64,000 nt of DNA from Chromobacterium sp. ATCC 53434 (GTDB taxonomy: Bacteria; Pseudomonadota; Gammaproteobacteria; Burkholderiales; Chromobacteriaceae): assembly GCF_002848345.1 (NCBI RefSeq), contig NZ_CP025429.1, positions 310,001 to 374,000 on the forward strand, written 5' to 3'. Below are positions 46,375 to 55,095 of this stretch, piece by piece; position 1 is the first letter of the stretch; the number at the start of each line of letters is the position of its first letter. The translations under genes were made by a program, and so were the position numbers. The notes beneath the pieces are model-generated. The model did not search any database, was not told where the DNA came from, and worked only from the letters and a program-made list of their open reading frames with translations.

Positions 46375-47604
46375 TCATTGGATGCGTGCCAGCGCCGCGG
46401 CCAAGGCTGCGGATGCGCGGTACAACGGCACATGACCGCGCTGCAGGATCTGGGTGTTGCGCTGGTAGGCGACGCGGAGAATGTCGATGCGCATGCCGTC
46501 CATTTCGGCCTCCACCCGCGCGCGCAGCAAGCCCGCTGGGTTGGCCAGCGCGATCTCGGTGCGGAAATCGTCGTTTTGCGCCGGCAGTTCCATCGCCGCG
46601 AGTTCATGCGCAATGGTGCCGGGCACCAGGCAGGCGGAGGCGATGCAGCAGGCGCCGGACACCGCCAGCGACGCATGGGCCTGCTGCGGCGTGAAATAGC
46701 GCACGCACAGCCTGGCCTCTCCGTGGCCGGGGGCCAGAATGGCGACTTTGGGCAGGGTTTCGCTGAGGGCAAGCTCCCGTTCGTCCAGCAGGCGGCCGGA
46801 TGCGTCGCGCAAGCGCATCTTCAAGGCCGCCTTCACCCACAGACGGCGTAAAGCCGCCATGAAGTCCGGATCGGACTGCAAGTCGGCCGGGGACTCCTGC
46901 GCCGTCTTGCCCAGATCGGCCGCGCGGATCAGCACCATCGGCACCGCCACGTCGACGCAGCTGACTTCGACGCCATCGATGACATCGCGTGCCGAGCCTG
47001 TCGGCAGCAGCTGTCCCGTCTTGGCTCCGACCGGATGGTTCAAATACAGGTGGACTTCCGGCCAAAGCCCTTCGACGCCTGGAATGGCGGCGCTTCGCAA
47101 CCGCTGGTCCGCCTCCATGCTCATGCTGGCGTCGCTGATCACGCCGGTGTTGGTGTTGCGTATGCGAATCCGACACAGGCCATCGGCATCGGGGTTGAGC
47201 CAGCCCATGTCCAGCGCCCACAGCGGCAGGGCCGACGACAAATTGCCGCAGTTGACACGCCAATCGATCGCATCGGTGTGCGCGGCGAGTTGCGCCAGGG
47301 TGCTGATCAACCGGAATTGTCCGTCGGCCTCTTCCTGATCGACCAGAAACACCTTGTTGCTCGTCGGCGTGCCGCGTCCCAGGCCGGTCAGTTGCTTATT
47401 TCCCGGCAGTTCTCCATGCAGGGGGACGCCCATCAGATGGCGAAGCAGTTCGTCGCGCAGCGCCGGCTCTTCAGGGATGAGCGCGCCGGGTAGGACAAGC
47501 CCGCTGGATGTGCCGCCGCGCATCAGATGCACCGGGTAATGCCAAATGCCGAAGGCACGGTAAGGGCGAAGGGTGGGAGAGGGCGGCTTCATCTGCGGCT
47601 TCAT
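46375..47604 (-). CDS. PrpF-family isomerase (methylaconitate isomerase / oxalomesaconate tautomerase group)
   Basis: This 409-residue protein has the two-domain PrpF fold signatures: HLMRGGTSSGLVLPG near the N-terminus, GLGRGTPTSNKVFLV, VNCGNLSSALPLWAL in the first half with the catalytic Cys, and HASLAVSGACCIASACLVPGT in the second. PrpF proteins isomerise 2-methylaconitate, and the GalD branch tautomerises 4-oxalomesaconate in gallate breakdown. Neither prpC/prpB nor gallate genes are present here, so the substrate is open. It is convergent with the broken LysR gene. GGAG precedes the first ATG. Confidence 0.82.
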   Translation of the reverse strand: MKPQMKPPSPTLRPYRAFGIWHYPVHLMRGGTSSGLVLPGALIPEEPALRDELLRHLMGVPLHGELPGNKQLTGLGRGTPTSNKVFLVDQEEADGQFRLISTLAQLAAHTDAIDWRVNCGNLSSALPLWALDMGWLNPDADGLCRIRIRNTNTGVISDASMSMEADQRLRSAAIPGVEGLWPEVHLYLNHPVGAKTGQLLPTGSARDVIDGVEVSCVDVAVPMVLIRAADLGKTAQESPADLQSDPDFMAALRRLWVKAALKMRLRDASGRLLDERELALSETLPKVAILAPGHGEARLCVRYFTPQQAHASLAVSGACCIASACLVPGTIAHELAAMELPAQNDDFRTEIALANPAGLLRARVEAEMDGMRIDILRVAYQRNTQILQRGHVPLYRASAALAAALARIQ

Positions 47605-48001
47605 CTATGGCTCCAATACCGTATTTCAGGGCGGGACGATGGCATGGAACAAGCATGCCATATCATTCTGATGCGCGCCGCGTCTGCAAACATCGATTGA
47701 TCAGCGGCGACGTCGGCCCCCCGCTGGCGCCGTGACCTACCGCCTTCGATGCGCTTGGGCGGCCGCTCATCCGCCTCTGACGCTTCGGTCGGAGCGAGCG
47801 GCATGACGGTTCATCATACGGCTCCGAGTGCAGCGCCGCCATGCTTGCCGTTTGGCGTCATCGCCCGCCTGGCGGCGCGGCCCATATTTCTCGTCAACTT
47901 AATGTGATTGAGCTGAGACAAACTTTCATGCCAATGCGATTGAGAAATGATTCGCCGGAATCTAAAACAACAATATGGCGAATGAGAAACGGGTGAGCGC
48001 G
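47605..48001. other. intergenic region, 397 bp, no gene seen
   Basis: This is the divergent spacer between the PrpF-family gene and the metalloprotease-like lipoprotein gene. It holds a short repeated motif (ATGTGATTGAG and ATGCGATTGAG, about 35 bases apart near 47905-47945) that may be a regulator site for the lipoprotein gene. No coding frame or RNA was recognised. Confidence 0.4.
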
Positions 48002-49729
48002 ATGAGACGAGATTTCATATTGTCCGATCGTCGACGACGGTCAATCCGTTTGGCGCTCAGCGCCTTGTCCGCAGTCGTTCTGGGAGCGTGCGGCGGCGGG
48101 TCCGGCGGCGGCGCGGATATCAATCTTCCCCCCATTATCGAGGGCAAGGTCAGCTATGACTTCGTTCCCACCTCCGCGACGACGAACGACGACGGGACAA
48201 GCCAGGGCTACCTCGACTATGCGAAGACCACGCAACTGCCGGTGCGACACGCGCTGGTCGAGCTGGTCTCGGCCAATGGCGGCGCGATACTGGGCACGAC
48301 GAGCACCGACGACAGCGGCGCTTATTCCATCGCGGTGCAGGCCGGAGAGCAGGCGTATGTACGCGTCACGGCACAGGCGTCCGAAGGGCCGGCCGGTACG
48401 CCCAATTATCTGATCAGGGTCCGAGACAACACGGCGCCGGAGTACCTGGCCGCGCCGGGCACCGCGCCTATCTACGCGATGCGCGGCGGCGTCTTCACCA
48501 CCGCTTCGCGGTTTACGATAGTCAATTTGAACGCCGGATCCGGCTGGACCGGCGCCAGTTACGGCGCGACGCGCACGGCGGCGCCGTTCGCGATCCTAGA
48601 CCAGACCGTGACCGCCGCGCAGAAGCTGCACCAGGCCGCGCCGGATGTGCCCCTGCCCGCGCTCAATGTGTTCTGGAGCGTGAACAACCGGCCGGATTCG
48701 GACACTTCATCGAACGACGCCGACGACGACAGCTCCGGCAACGGGTCCAACAACAACGCCGGCCTTATCGAGACCAGCCATTATGAAGGAAGAGGCGCGG
48801 GCACCGGCCTGTATATTCTCGGCGCGGAAAACGTCGACACCGACGAATACGATTCGAGCGTGATCGTGCATGAGTATGGCCACTATGTGGAAGGTAGCGT
48901 TTCGCGTTCGGACTCCGTCGGCGGCCAGCACGGCAGCGGCAATGTGCTCGACATGCGCGTCGCCTTTGGCGAAGGGTTCGGCAACGCGTTTTCGTCCATC
49001 ATGCGGGGGACGCCGGCCTATACCGACACCGCCGGTCCGAAGCAGGGGCGGATAAGCGTCTATCTGCAGCTGGACCGGGTGCCGTCGTACGAGGAACACG
49101 CCTGGTACAATGAATCGGCGGTCGGCAACTTCATTTATGAAGCCAGCCAGGCGGCCAGCATCGGCTTCACGCCGATGTACCGGGCCTTGCTTACCGGGGA
49201 GAAGACGACGCCGGCGGAGACCAGCATCTTTTCATTCGCCACGGCTTTGAGGCCCGGCCTGTCCGACGCGGGCAAGCAGGAACTCGACCGGCTGCTTGCC
49301 GCCGTCGACGTCCAGGGGGGCGCTCAGCTCGACGAATGGGGAAGCCAGACCAGCTTCCCGGGCGATCCGGCCGACGCGAACCCCGCCGTGTATCCGGTCT
49401 ATGTCTGGCTGGCGCCCGGCCAGACCGTGACGGCCTGCACGACCAACCAGTTCGGAACAGACAACAAGCTGGGCAACCGCCGCCATCTGCGCGTCACGAT
49501 TCCCGCCGCGGGCGGCTACTTCTTCCTTGCCACGCTGAAGCCGGGCGACACCGGGGTCAACGACTATTACTTCTATCCGTTTGTGATGGGCCAGCCCTTG
49601 GCGTCGGTTGGCGGCTTGTATGATTTTCCGGCCGCAGGAGACTATGCCGTCGACGTGGCATCGAATGCGGACCTCGATCCCACGACGCCTGCCGGCACCG
49701 AGCCGCGCTGCATCGACGTGACGATGTAA
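48002..49729 (+). CDS. lipoprotein with HEXXH metalloprotease-like motif
   Basis: This protein has 575 residues from the start at 48002, which GGGTGAGC precedes; an ATG nine codons earlier has no ribosome site. Arg-rich N-terminus, hydrophobic helix and lipobox LGAC place a lipidated Cys at residue 30, followed by a Gly-rich linker. A beta-sandwich region (carboxypeptidase-regulatory-like, RHALVELVSANGG, DDSGAYSI) lies at about 60-135. The segment VIVHEYGHYVEGS near residue 290 is an HEXXH zinc-binding motif, with a possible third ligand in AFGEGFGNAF about 35 residues later. An Asp/Ser/Asn-rich loop precedes it. No described family was recognised with certainty. It is 31 bases upstream of a small exported protein. 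Confidence 0.7.
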   Translation: MRRDFILSDRRRRSIRLALSALSAVVLGACGGGSGGGADINLPPIIEGKVSYDFVPTSATTNDDGTSQGYLDYAKTTQLPVRHALVELVSANGGAILGTTSTDDSGAYSIAVQAGEQAYVRVTAQASEGPAGTPNYLIRVRDNTAPEYLAAPGTAPIYAMRGGVFTTASRFTIVNLNAGSGWTGASYGATRTAAPFAILDQTVTAAQKLHQAAPDVPLPALNVFWSVNNRPDSDTSSNDADDDSSGNGSNNNAGLIETSHYEGRGAGTGLYILGAENVDTDEYDSSVIVHEYGHYVEGSVSRSDSVGGQHGSGNVLDMRVAFGEGFGNAFSSIMRGTPAYTDTAGPKQGRISVYLQLDRVPSYEEHAWYNESAVGNFIYEASQAASIGFTPMYRALLTGEKTTPAETSIFSFATALRPGLSDAGKQELDRLLAAVDVQGGAQLDEWGSQTSFPGDPADANPAVYPVYVWLAPGQTVTACTTNQFGTDNKLGNRRHLRVTIPAAGGYFFLATLKPGDTGVNDYYFYPFVMGQPLASVGGLYDFPAAGDYAVDVASNADLDPTTPAGTEPRCIDVTM

Positions 49730-49760
49730 TCGGCCGTCCGGCAATGTTAAGGAGGACGCG

Positions 49761-50243
49761 ATGAAAAGGATTTTACTGATGCTTGCGGTCGTGTCGCTGC
49801 TCGGTGCGCAAGCGGCTTTCGCGCAGGCGAGTGTTTCCGCCGCGAAGAACTACGGCGGCATTCGGGTCTGGGCCTCGGCCGCGCGCGGTTCCGCGGGCAG
49901 GCCGATCAGCGTGGACGTGCACTATGCCGGACTTTCGGCATCCGGCGGCGCGCAGGTGACGTATACGACCGAAGGCGCGTTGACGCTGTCCGGTCCGGCG
50001 CAGAAAACCATCGCGCCAAACGGCAAGGGCGGCTATGACGACACGGTCGTCGTGCAGGCCGCGTCCGATGGCGCCTATTTTCTGAACGTGTTCGCCACCA
50101 CCGCGGCCGGAACCAGCATCATTTCCGTCCCGGTGACGGTTGGCGCCGCCGTATACAAGCCGCGCTCCGCCGCGGGCGTCCGCGCGTCGGCCCCCGGCGG
50201 CCAGCGCGTGATCGAAATGCCGGCGCAGGAAACGCGGCGATAA
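49761..50243 (+). CDS. small exported protein of unknown function
   Basis: This 160-residue protein has a clear signal peptide (MKRILLMLAVVSLLGAQAAFAQ, cleavage after AFA) and a mature part that looks like one immunoglobulin-like or beta-sandwich domain (SVDVHYAGLSASGGAQVTYT, DDTVVVQAASDGAYFLNVFA, SIISVPVTVG). TAAGGAGG lies five bases before the ATG. The close spacing to the metalloprotease-like lipoprotein suggests an operon; it may be its substrate, inhibitor or chaperone, but nothing in the sequence decides this. Confidence 0.75.
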   Translation: MKRILLMLAVVSLLGAQAAFAQASVSAAKNYGGIRVWASAARGSAGRPISVDVHYAGLSASGGAQVTYTTEGALTLSGPAQKTIAPNGKGGYDDTVVVQAASDGAYFLNVFATTAAGTSIISVPVTVGAAVYKPRSAAGVRASAPGGQRVIEMPAQETRR

Positions 50244-50281
50244 AACCGTCTTGAAGCGTCTCGGCCGTCGGCGGGAATCGT

Positions 50282-51538
50282 TTACTGCGGCCGCGCCACC
50301 CATCCGAAGGCCATCTGCACTTCCCCGGACGCGCATTCGAAGGCCTGATCGATGCGTGCGGCGTCGCCGCCCGCCATCTGCAAATCGGCCTTCAAGCGCG
50401 CGCCGATGCCGGACAGGGTTTCCGTCACGTCGGCGCCGCGGTGGTTGAACCGTTCCAGCAGCTTGTGCAAGGGGTAGTGCTTTTGGGCCACCGCCGAATC
50501 CTTGCCGGCCAGATAATTGCGCCCCACCGTTTCCGCCAGCGAGCAGCCTTGCCGGTCGAACAGGTAATCGACGTCGTTGAAGCGCTCCGGCTCGAACTCG
50601 GCGGCGTCGAACTTGGCGCGGCCGAAGTCTATCGCCTTCAGGAACACGGCGCCGTCTTCCTTGCGTTCCGCATGCACCAGCAGATTCTGCATGTGCAAGT
50701 CGCGGTGGGACAGCTGATTGCAATAGAAGGCTCTGGCCATGTCCACCAGTTGGGCCGCCACGCTCTTGGCCTGGTTCGGCGTCAGCGTGGGCAGGGCCTG
50801 GTCCAGTTCGCGGCTGTTGATCTGGTCCCGGTCGTACAGCGGCACCTGGGCGTAGGCGAATTTGCCGTTGGCGTCCTGCGGCGCGTTTATCTGCCGCTGG
50901 GTGGAGATGTAGTGCTGCAGATCCGGGCGCGATTCCGCGTATTGCTGCAGGCGGTCTTCGCGGATGAAGTCCTCGCGGCCGATAGCATCCCGGGCCTGCA
51001 GCACGCCGGTGCCGGCATGGAAGCGCTTGTGCACGCCGCCGGAGCCGAAATCGCTGTCCTTGAGCTGGTTCACTTGCTCCGGGGAGACCTCCCGGCGGTG
51101 CTCTTCCAGACTCAACACCGGCTTTTCCAAGTGTTCCGCGCCGGTGGGCTGGCCCATGCGCGCCAGAATCATGTCCCGCGCCGCCGGCGTCACCTGCTCC
51201 GTCCTGACCGGGTGGCCGCTGATGCAGTAATCGAGCCGGTAGCCATCCTGTTCCGGCGACACCGCCACGGTGAACAGCGTCCGGTTGTTCGGCGTGGCCA
51301 TCTGGGCCAGCTGATTGAAGGCGTAGAACGATTGGGAAGGGCCCCGCCAGGTGTTCGTCAGTTCGAACAGCGCATTCAGGGCTTCCTGTTTTTTCTCGGA
51401 GCGGAACAAGTCCTTGAACTTGTCCCACAGGCCCATATGCGTGGCGGTTTGCTTGTCGCCGCTCATCATGCGGCTCACGCGTTCATTGCTCAGGGAAAAC
51501 GCCGTTTGGCGAGTATCGAGGCTGATCGAGGTGGACAT
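50282..51538 (-). CDS. candidate translocated effector with protein-kinase-like fold
   Basis: This 418-residue protein has a Ser/Thr-rich N-terminus without a signal peptide and GLWDKFKDLF at 36-45, reminiscent of the WEK(I/M)xxFF segment in Salmonella type III effectors. The kinase catalytic loop is visible as SHRDLHMQNLLV (HRD at 278-280, Asn at 285) and the metal-binding DFG at 304-306 (KAIDFGRAKF). The loop has His where eukaryotic kinases have Lys. A classical Gly-rich loop and VAIK lysine are not obvious; GSGGVHKRF at 166-173 is a candidate. SteC/OspG-like effector kinases are the nearest idea. It lies 100 bases after another effector candidate on the same strand. Confidence 0.6.
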   Translation of the reverse strand: MSTSISLDTRQTAFSLSNERVSRMMSGDKQTATHMGLWDKFKDLFRSEKKQEALNALFELTNTWRGPSQSFYAFNQLAQMATPNNRTLFTVAVSPEQDGYRLDYCISGHPVRTEQVTPAARDMILARMGQPTGAEHLEKPVLSLEEHRREVSPEQVNQLKDSDFGSGGVHKRFHAGTGVLQARDAIGREDFIREDRLQQYAESRPDLQHYISTQRQINAPQDANGKFAYAQVPLYDRDQINSRELDQALPTLTPNQAKSVAAQLVDMARAFYCNQLSHRDLHMQNLLVHAERKEDGAVFLKAIDFGRAKFDAAEFEPERFNDVDYLFDRQGCSLAETVGRNYLAGKDSAVAQKHYPLHKLLERFNHRGADVTETLSGIGARLKADLQMAGGDAARIDQAFECASGEVQMAFGWVARPQ

Positions 51539-51639
51539 GTGTTTTGACCTGTTGGCAGAGTTCGAGGGAGCGGTAACCAGTTGTCTGGACGCCGGCCGGT
51601 TTCGAGGCGCTGCTCGATCCCGGCCGACGGCGACGACGC

Positions 51640-52974
51640 TTAGGCCATGTCCTTGGTCGCGCTTTGCTGCTGTTCCTCGGTTTCGAAGTTGACGTAGCCG
51701 TCCGGGAACTTGAAGTGGGATTCCATCGCGGTCCAGAAGTCCTGGTTCTGCGCTTGCGAGCGGTCCCAGATCCGTTCCGCCAGCGATTGCGGGTCATTGC
51801 GCATCCGCTCCGGCTCGCCCTGATGCACCACGGCGTCCACCTGGCCGCGCAGCGCGTTGGGGCCGGTGCCTTCGATGGTGCTCTTGTTGGGGCGGCTGAA
51901 ATAGCGGTCGCCGACAAACTGGTTGCCGCGCATGCCCTGGTAGTCGTTGCCTATCTTGTCTATGAAGTCGGCCAGCATCTGGCTGCCGGGATGGCTGGCC
52001 AGCAAGGCGTTGGCGAAGTACGGCGTCGAGCTGCCGCTGGCTTCGCGCTTGCCTTCGGCCAGACCGACCAGCATCAGGTCCGGATGCGCGTGTAGGGCGC
52101 CGCTCAGCGCTTGAGTGCATTCCAGGTCGATGTCGGCGTAGACGCCGCCGTAGGTATGCAGGATTTCGTAGCGGGCGATGTCGGAGGCGGCCGGGTAGGC
52201 GCCGTTGCGGCCGACGATTTCATGCTGGTAGGCGTCGCGGTTTTTCAGCTGGAGATCGCTGGGATCGCTCAGGTCGCGGATGCGGATATTGCCGCGGTCG
52301 GCGAACTGCTCGCGCAGCGTCTGCAGCGCGTCGGTATCGCGCGGGCAGTCTTCGGCGCAGCGGTCCCAGGCCTTGACGGTTTGGTCCAGTATCAGCCGGT
52401 CGGCCTGCAGAAACTTGTCGTCGTTGCCGTGCGTCTGTTGCTGGAAAACCTGCAGGACCTTGGCCGCGTTCTCCGGCGTGACTTTGCCGCCGTCGGGCAG
52501 CAGCGCCTGAGACAGGGCCTGGTTGCCTTTGGCGCCCAGTTCCTTGTTCAGCTCGCCCAGCGCCTGTTTCTGCGCGGCGCGGTTCAGCGCGGTGTCCGGC
52601 TGTTGCAAGGTGGTCTTTACCTGGCTGAACAGGCCGCGGAACAGTTTTTCCTGCTGGTACTGCTTGGCGTCCGGGAATAGCGCGTTGACCTGCTCCCTGA
52701 CTTCCTTGTTTGCCGCGTAAGCGCCGAATTGTTTGGAATCCACCCAGAGATTGACCGTGCTGTCCGGGTTTTTATCGGACCATTCGCGCAGGTATTGCTG
52801 CTGGCTGGATCCCGGTTTGGAGCCGACCCAGACCATGTGAATTTCCGACGGCACCGCCTTGAAATCGCCTTTGTCGTAAACCTGGGAAAAGCCGCGGTTT
52901 GCCTGGGTCGATTCCACGCCGGAAGGGGAAGAGAGATTTTGCGGGCGAGCGTTTACTGCCGAATTCACAATCAT
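51640..52974 (-). CDS. candidate effector: TcdA/TcdB-type glycosyltransferase
   Basis: This 444-residue protein has the GT44-type (large clostridial toxin) catalytic fold: IPSEIHMVWVG-like VPSEIHMVWVGSKPG at 41-55, YPAASDIARYEILHTYGG at 260-277 and the metal-binding DxD in VYADIDLE (Asp 281 and 283). Such enzymes mono-glycosylate host proteins. There is no secretion signal and no toxin delivery domain, which fits injection by a type III system. Start at 52974 is chosen because AGGAG lies about six bases upstream; the earlier ATG is 18 codons back. It may be co-transcribed with the kinase-like gene downstream. Confidence 0.72.
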   Translation of the reverse strand: MIVNSAVNARPQNLSSPSGVESTQANRGFSQVYDKGDFKAVPSEIHMVWVGSKPGSSQQQYLREWSDKNPDSTVNLWVDSKQFGAYAANKEVREQVNALFPDAKQYQQEKLFRGLFSQVKTTLQQPDTALNRAAQKQALGELNKELGAKGNQALSQALLPDGGKVTPENAAKVLQVFQQQTHGNDDKFLQADRLILDQTVKAWDRCAEDCPRDTDALQTLREQFADRGNIRIRDLSDPSDLQLKNRDAYQHEIVGRNGAYPAASDIARYEILHTYGGVYADIDLECTQALSGALHAHPDLMLVGLAEGKREASGSSTPYFANALLASHPGSQMLADFIDKIGNDYQGMRGNQFVGDRYFSRPNKSTIEGTGPNALRGQVDAVVHQGEPERMRNDPQSLAERIWDRSQAQNQDFWTAMESHFKFPDGYVNFETEEQQQSATKDMA

Positions 52975-53184
52975 GTCAGCTCCTGCAATCAAGGACGAAA
53001 AGAAGTGAGTGCATTTAAACGCAGCCATAAATCAATCGCTTACAAAAAGCGCTCACCGAAAACCTTTTTACTATAAAGGTCAAAATGCGGACGCCGCCGC
53101 CGCGGAGTTTCAAGCCCGGGGCGGACGGGAATGGCGGCGGGAGGGACGATGAGACCGGTCGGAAAGGAGGGCGTGTTGCCGGCC

Positions 53185-53250
53185 CAGGCCGTTTTCTGCG
53201 CCGGCGGCCGACGGAAGACGGCCGTGGCCGGCGACGATCGTCAACAGGCG
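53185..53250. repeat. degenerate right end of the GAGCCTGT repeat family
   Basis: GGCCGTTTTCTGCGCCGG...AGACGGCCGTGGCCGGCGACGATCGTCAACAGGC aligns by eye with the right halves of the other copies (CCGTTTTCCGCG..., ...GATCGTAAACAGGCTC). It ends exactly where a minus-strand gene ends, as do two other copies. Confidence 0.4.
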
Positions 53251-54480
53251 TCAGGCCCGTTCCGCCATTCCGCGCAGATAGCGGCGGGTCAGGCAGGCGT
53301 CGGCCAGTTGTTGCATGATCAGCGCGCGCAGCGGCGATACGCCGGGACGGGGAGCCTGGCCGCGACTGAGCTTGCGCAGCTGGAACTTGACGACGGCCAT
53401 ATTGGCCAGTGACGCCAACGGCTTGTTCTTCCAACGGATAGGCGGCAGCGCCGGCGCGCTGTCCCGGCCGCTTAGCCAATCGCGCGGCAGCATCGGGTTG
53501 ATGGCCAGCGCGGTGCCGATGCCCACCATGTCGACCCCGCTGTTTACCACTTGCTCGGCGACCGGCCGGCGGCGGATGCCGCCGGTGACCATCACCGGCA
53601 TCCGCGCGACGGTGCGGATGTCGCGGGCGAATTCGACGAAATAGGCTTCGCGGGCCAGCGTGCGTCCGTCGCGGGCCTGGCCCTGCATCGCCGGGGCTTC
53701 ATAGCTGCCGCCGGACAACTCGACCAGATCGACGGCCAGATCGTTGAGCAGCGTCACTACCTGCCGGGCGTCGTCTACGCTGAAGCCGCCGCGCTGGAAG
53801 TCGGCGGAGTTGAGCTTGACCGCCACGGCGAAGCCGGGCGAGACCGTGGCGCGGACCGCCTTGACGATTTCCAGCAGCAGCCGGGCCCGGTTTTCCAGCG
53901 AGCCGCCCCAGGCATCGGTCCGCCGATTGCTGAGCGGCGACAGGAACTGGCTCAGCAGATAGCCGTGGGCCGCGTGGATTTCCACCCCGTTGAAGCCGGC
54001 GGACTCCGCCAGATGGGCGGTTCGGGCAAAGCGGCCTATCACCTCGGCTATCATCTGATGCGTCATCTCTTCCGGCATCGCGAAATGCCGGGACATCTTG
54101 CCCAGTTCCAGCGGCACCGCCGACGGCGCCCAGGTCTGCTGCTTCATCCGGGCGGGCATCTGCCGGCCCGGATGATTGATCTGCAGCCAGAACTGCGCGC
54201 CGTTGGCGCGGCCGGTCCGGGCCCAGCGCTTGAACTGGTCGAGGTGCCGCTCGTTTTCCAGCACCACGCCACCCGGTCCGGTCATCGCGCGGCGGTCCAC
54301 CATCACATTGCCGCTGATCAGCAGGCCGGCGCCGCCGTCCGCCCAGGCCTGGTAGAGGCGCAGCAGGGCCTCGGCCGGCGCGTGTTCGGCGTCCGCCATA
54401 TTCTCTTCCATCGCGGCCTTGGCGATGCGGTTCGGAATGCTGGAACCATTGGGCAGCGCCAGCGTGTCGAATACTTTCAT
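53251..54480 (-). CDS. NADH:flavin oxidoreductase, Old Yellow Enzyme family
   Basis: This 409-residue FMN enzyme is of the NADH:flavin oxidoreductase type: PNRIAKAAMEENMAD at the N-terminus, GLLISGNVMVDRRA, WLQINHPGRQMP, AGFNGVEIHAAHGYLLSQFLSP (His pair of the active site), NRRTDAWGGSLENRARLL and MVTGGIRRRPVAEQ for FMN binding. Members reduce activated alkenes, enones or nitro compounds. GGAGG lies seven bases before the ATG. It is divergent from a MerR regulator, and its promoter has the 19-bp spacer typical of MerR control. Confidence 0.92.
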   Translation of the reverse strand: MKVFDTLALPNGSSIPNRIAKAAMEENMADAEHAPAEALLRLYQAWADGGAGLLISGNVMVDRRAMTGPGGVVLENERHLDQFKRWARTGRANGAQFWLQINHPGRQMPARMKQQTWAPSAVPLELGKMSRHFAMPEEMTHQMIAEVIGRFARTAHLAESAGFNGVEIHAAHGYLLSQFLSPLSNRRTDAWGGSLENRARLLLEIVKAVRATVSPGFAVAVKLNSADFQRGGFSVDDARQVVTLLNDLAVDLVELSGGSYEAPAMQGQARDGRTLAREAYFVEFARDIRTVARMPVMVTGGIRRRPVAEQVVNSGVDMVGIGTALAINPMLPRDWLSGRDSAPALPPIRWKNKPLASLANMAVVKFQLRKLSRGQAPRPGVSPLRALIMQQLADACLTRRYLRGMAERA

Positions 54481-54508
54481 CGGAGATCCTCCAGTTGACT
54501 CAAACTCA

Positions 54509-54539
54509 ACCATAAGCTTAAAGTTAAGTTTAAGGTCAA
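54509..54539 (-). promoter_or_regulatory. MerR-type promoter of the ene-reductase gene
   Basis: On the minus strand -35 TTGACC (54534-54539) and -10 TATGGT (54509-54514) are separated by 19 bases. Between them lies the dyad CTTAAACTTAACTTTAAG. An over-long 19-bp spacer with a central dyad is the hallmark of promoters that MerR-family activators twist into an active shape. Confidence 0.8.
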
Positions 54540-54558
54540 GCGCTTTCGAGAGGGAGAG

Positions 54559-54993
54559 ATGAAGATTGGCGAATTGGCGAAGCGCAGCGGCTTGACGGCC
54601 TCCCGCATTCGCTTTTACGAGGCGAACGGACTGATATCGGCGGTGGAGCGCCAGGCCAATGGCTACCGCGACTACGGACCGGAGGCGCTGTGGGTTCTGG
54701 AGATCATCGCCGGCGCCCAGGGCGCGGGCTTCTCGCTGGAAGAGATACGCCACCTGCTGCCGGTGGCGCCGGATGCCTGGCGGCACGAAGCCTTGCTGGA
54801 CGGGCTGAAGAGCAAGGTCGCGGAAATCGAACGGCTGCAGGCGCGGCTGGCGCAGAGCAGGGCGCAGCTGCTGCTCGCCATCGACAGCATAGAAAACGGT
54901 CCCGACGGGCTGACGTGCGCGGACCGCGCGCAATGGGTATTGAACCGGCTGCGCGACGATTGCGACGGGGCGGGCTCGCCGCCATCGGCGTGA
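54559..54993 (+). CDS. MerR-family transcriptional regulator
   Basis: This 144-residue protein has the MerR winged helix at 1-70 (MKIGELAKRSGLTASRIRFYE, NGYRDYGPEALWVLEIIAGA) and a dimerisation helix at about 80-120. The C-terminal effector part is short and has two Cys residues (LTCADRAQ and DDCDG) that are not in a recognisable metal-binding pattern. It is divergent from the ene-reductase gene and very probably activates it in response to an electrophile or oxidant. Confidence 0.9.
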   Translation: MKIGELAKRSGLTASRIRFYEANGLISAVERQANGYRDYGPEALWVLEIIAGAQGAGFSLEEIRHLLPVAPDAWRHEALLDGLKSKVAEIERLQARLAQSRAQLLLAIDSIENGPDGLTCADRAQWVLNRLRDDCDGAGSPPSA

Positions 54994-55095
54994 TGGCGGG
55001 CGCGTCAGGCCATCGTCATCGCTTCCCGTTCCGCTGGAAATCCCTATATTGTTGTCGGTGCTTCCCCCTCCATCACCGCATGGGATCAAACTCAT

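Noticed and set aside
17053..47600. Duplicated tRNA-Ala 3' end as an island attachment site
   Set aside because: Scanning to about 47.6 kb by eye, I found no second copy of GGTTCGATCCCCTTTCGGTC; no integrase gene is present either.
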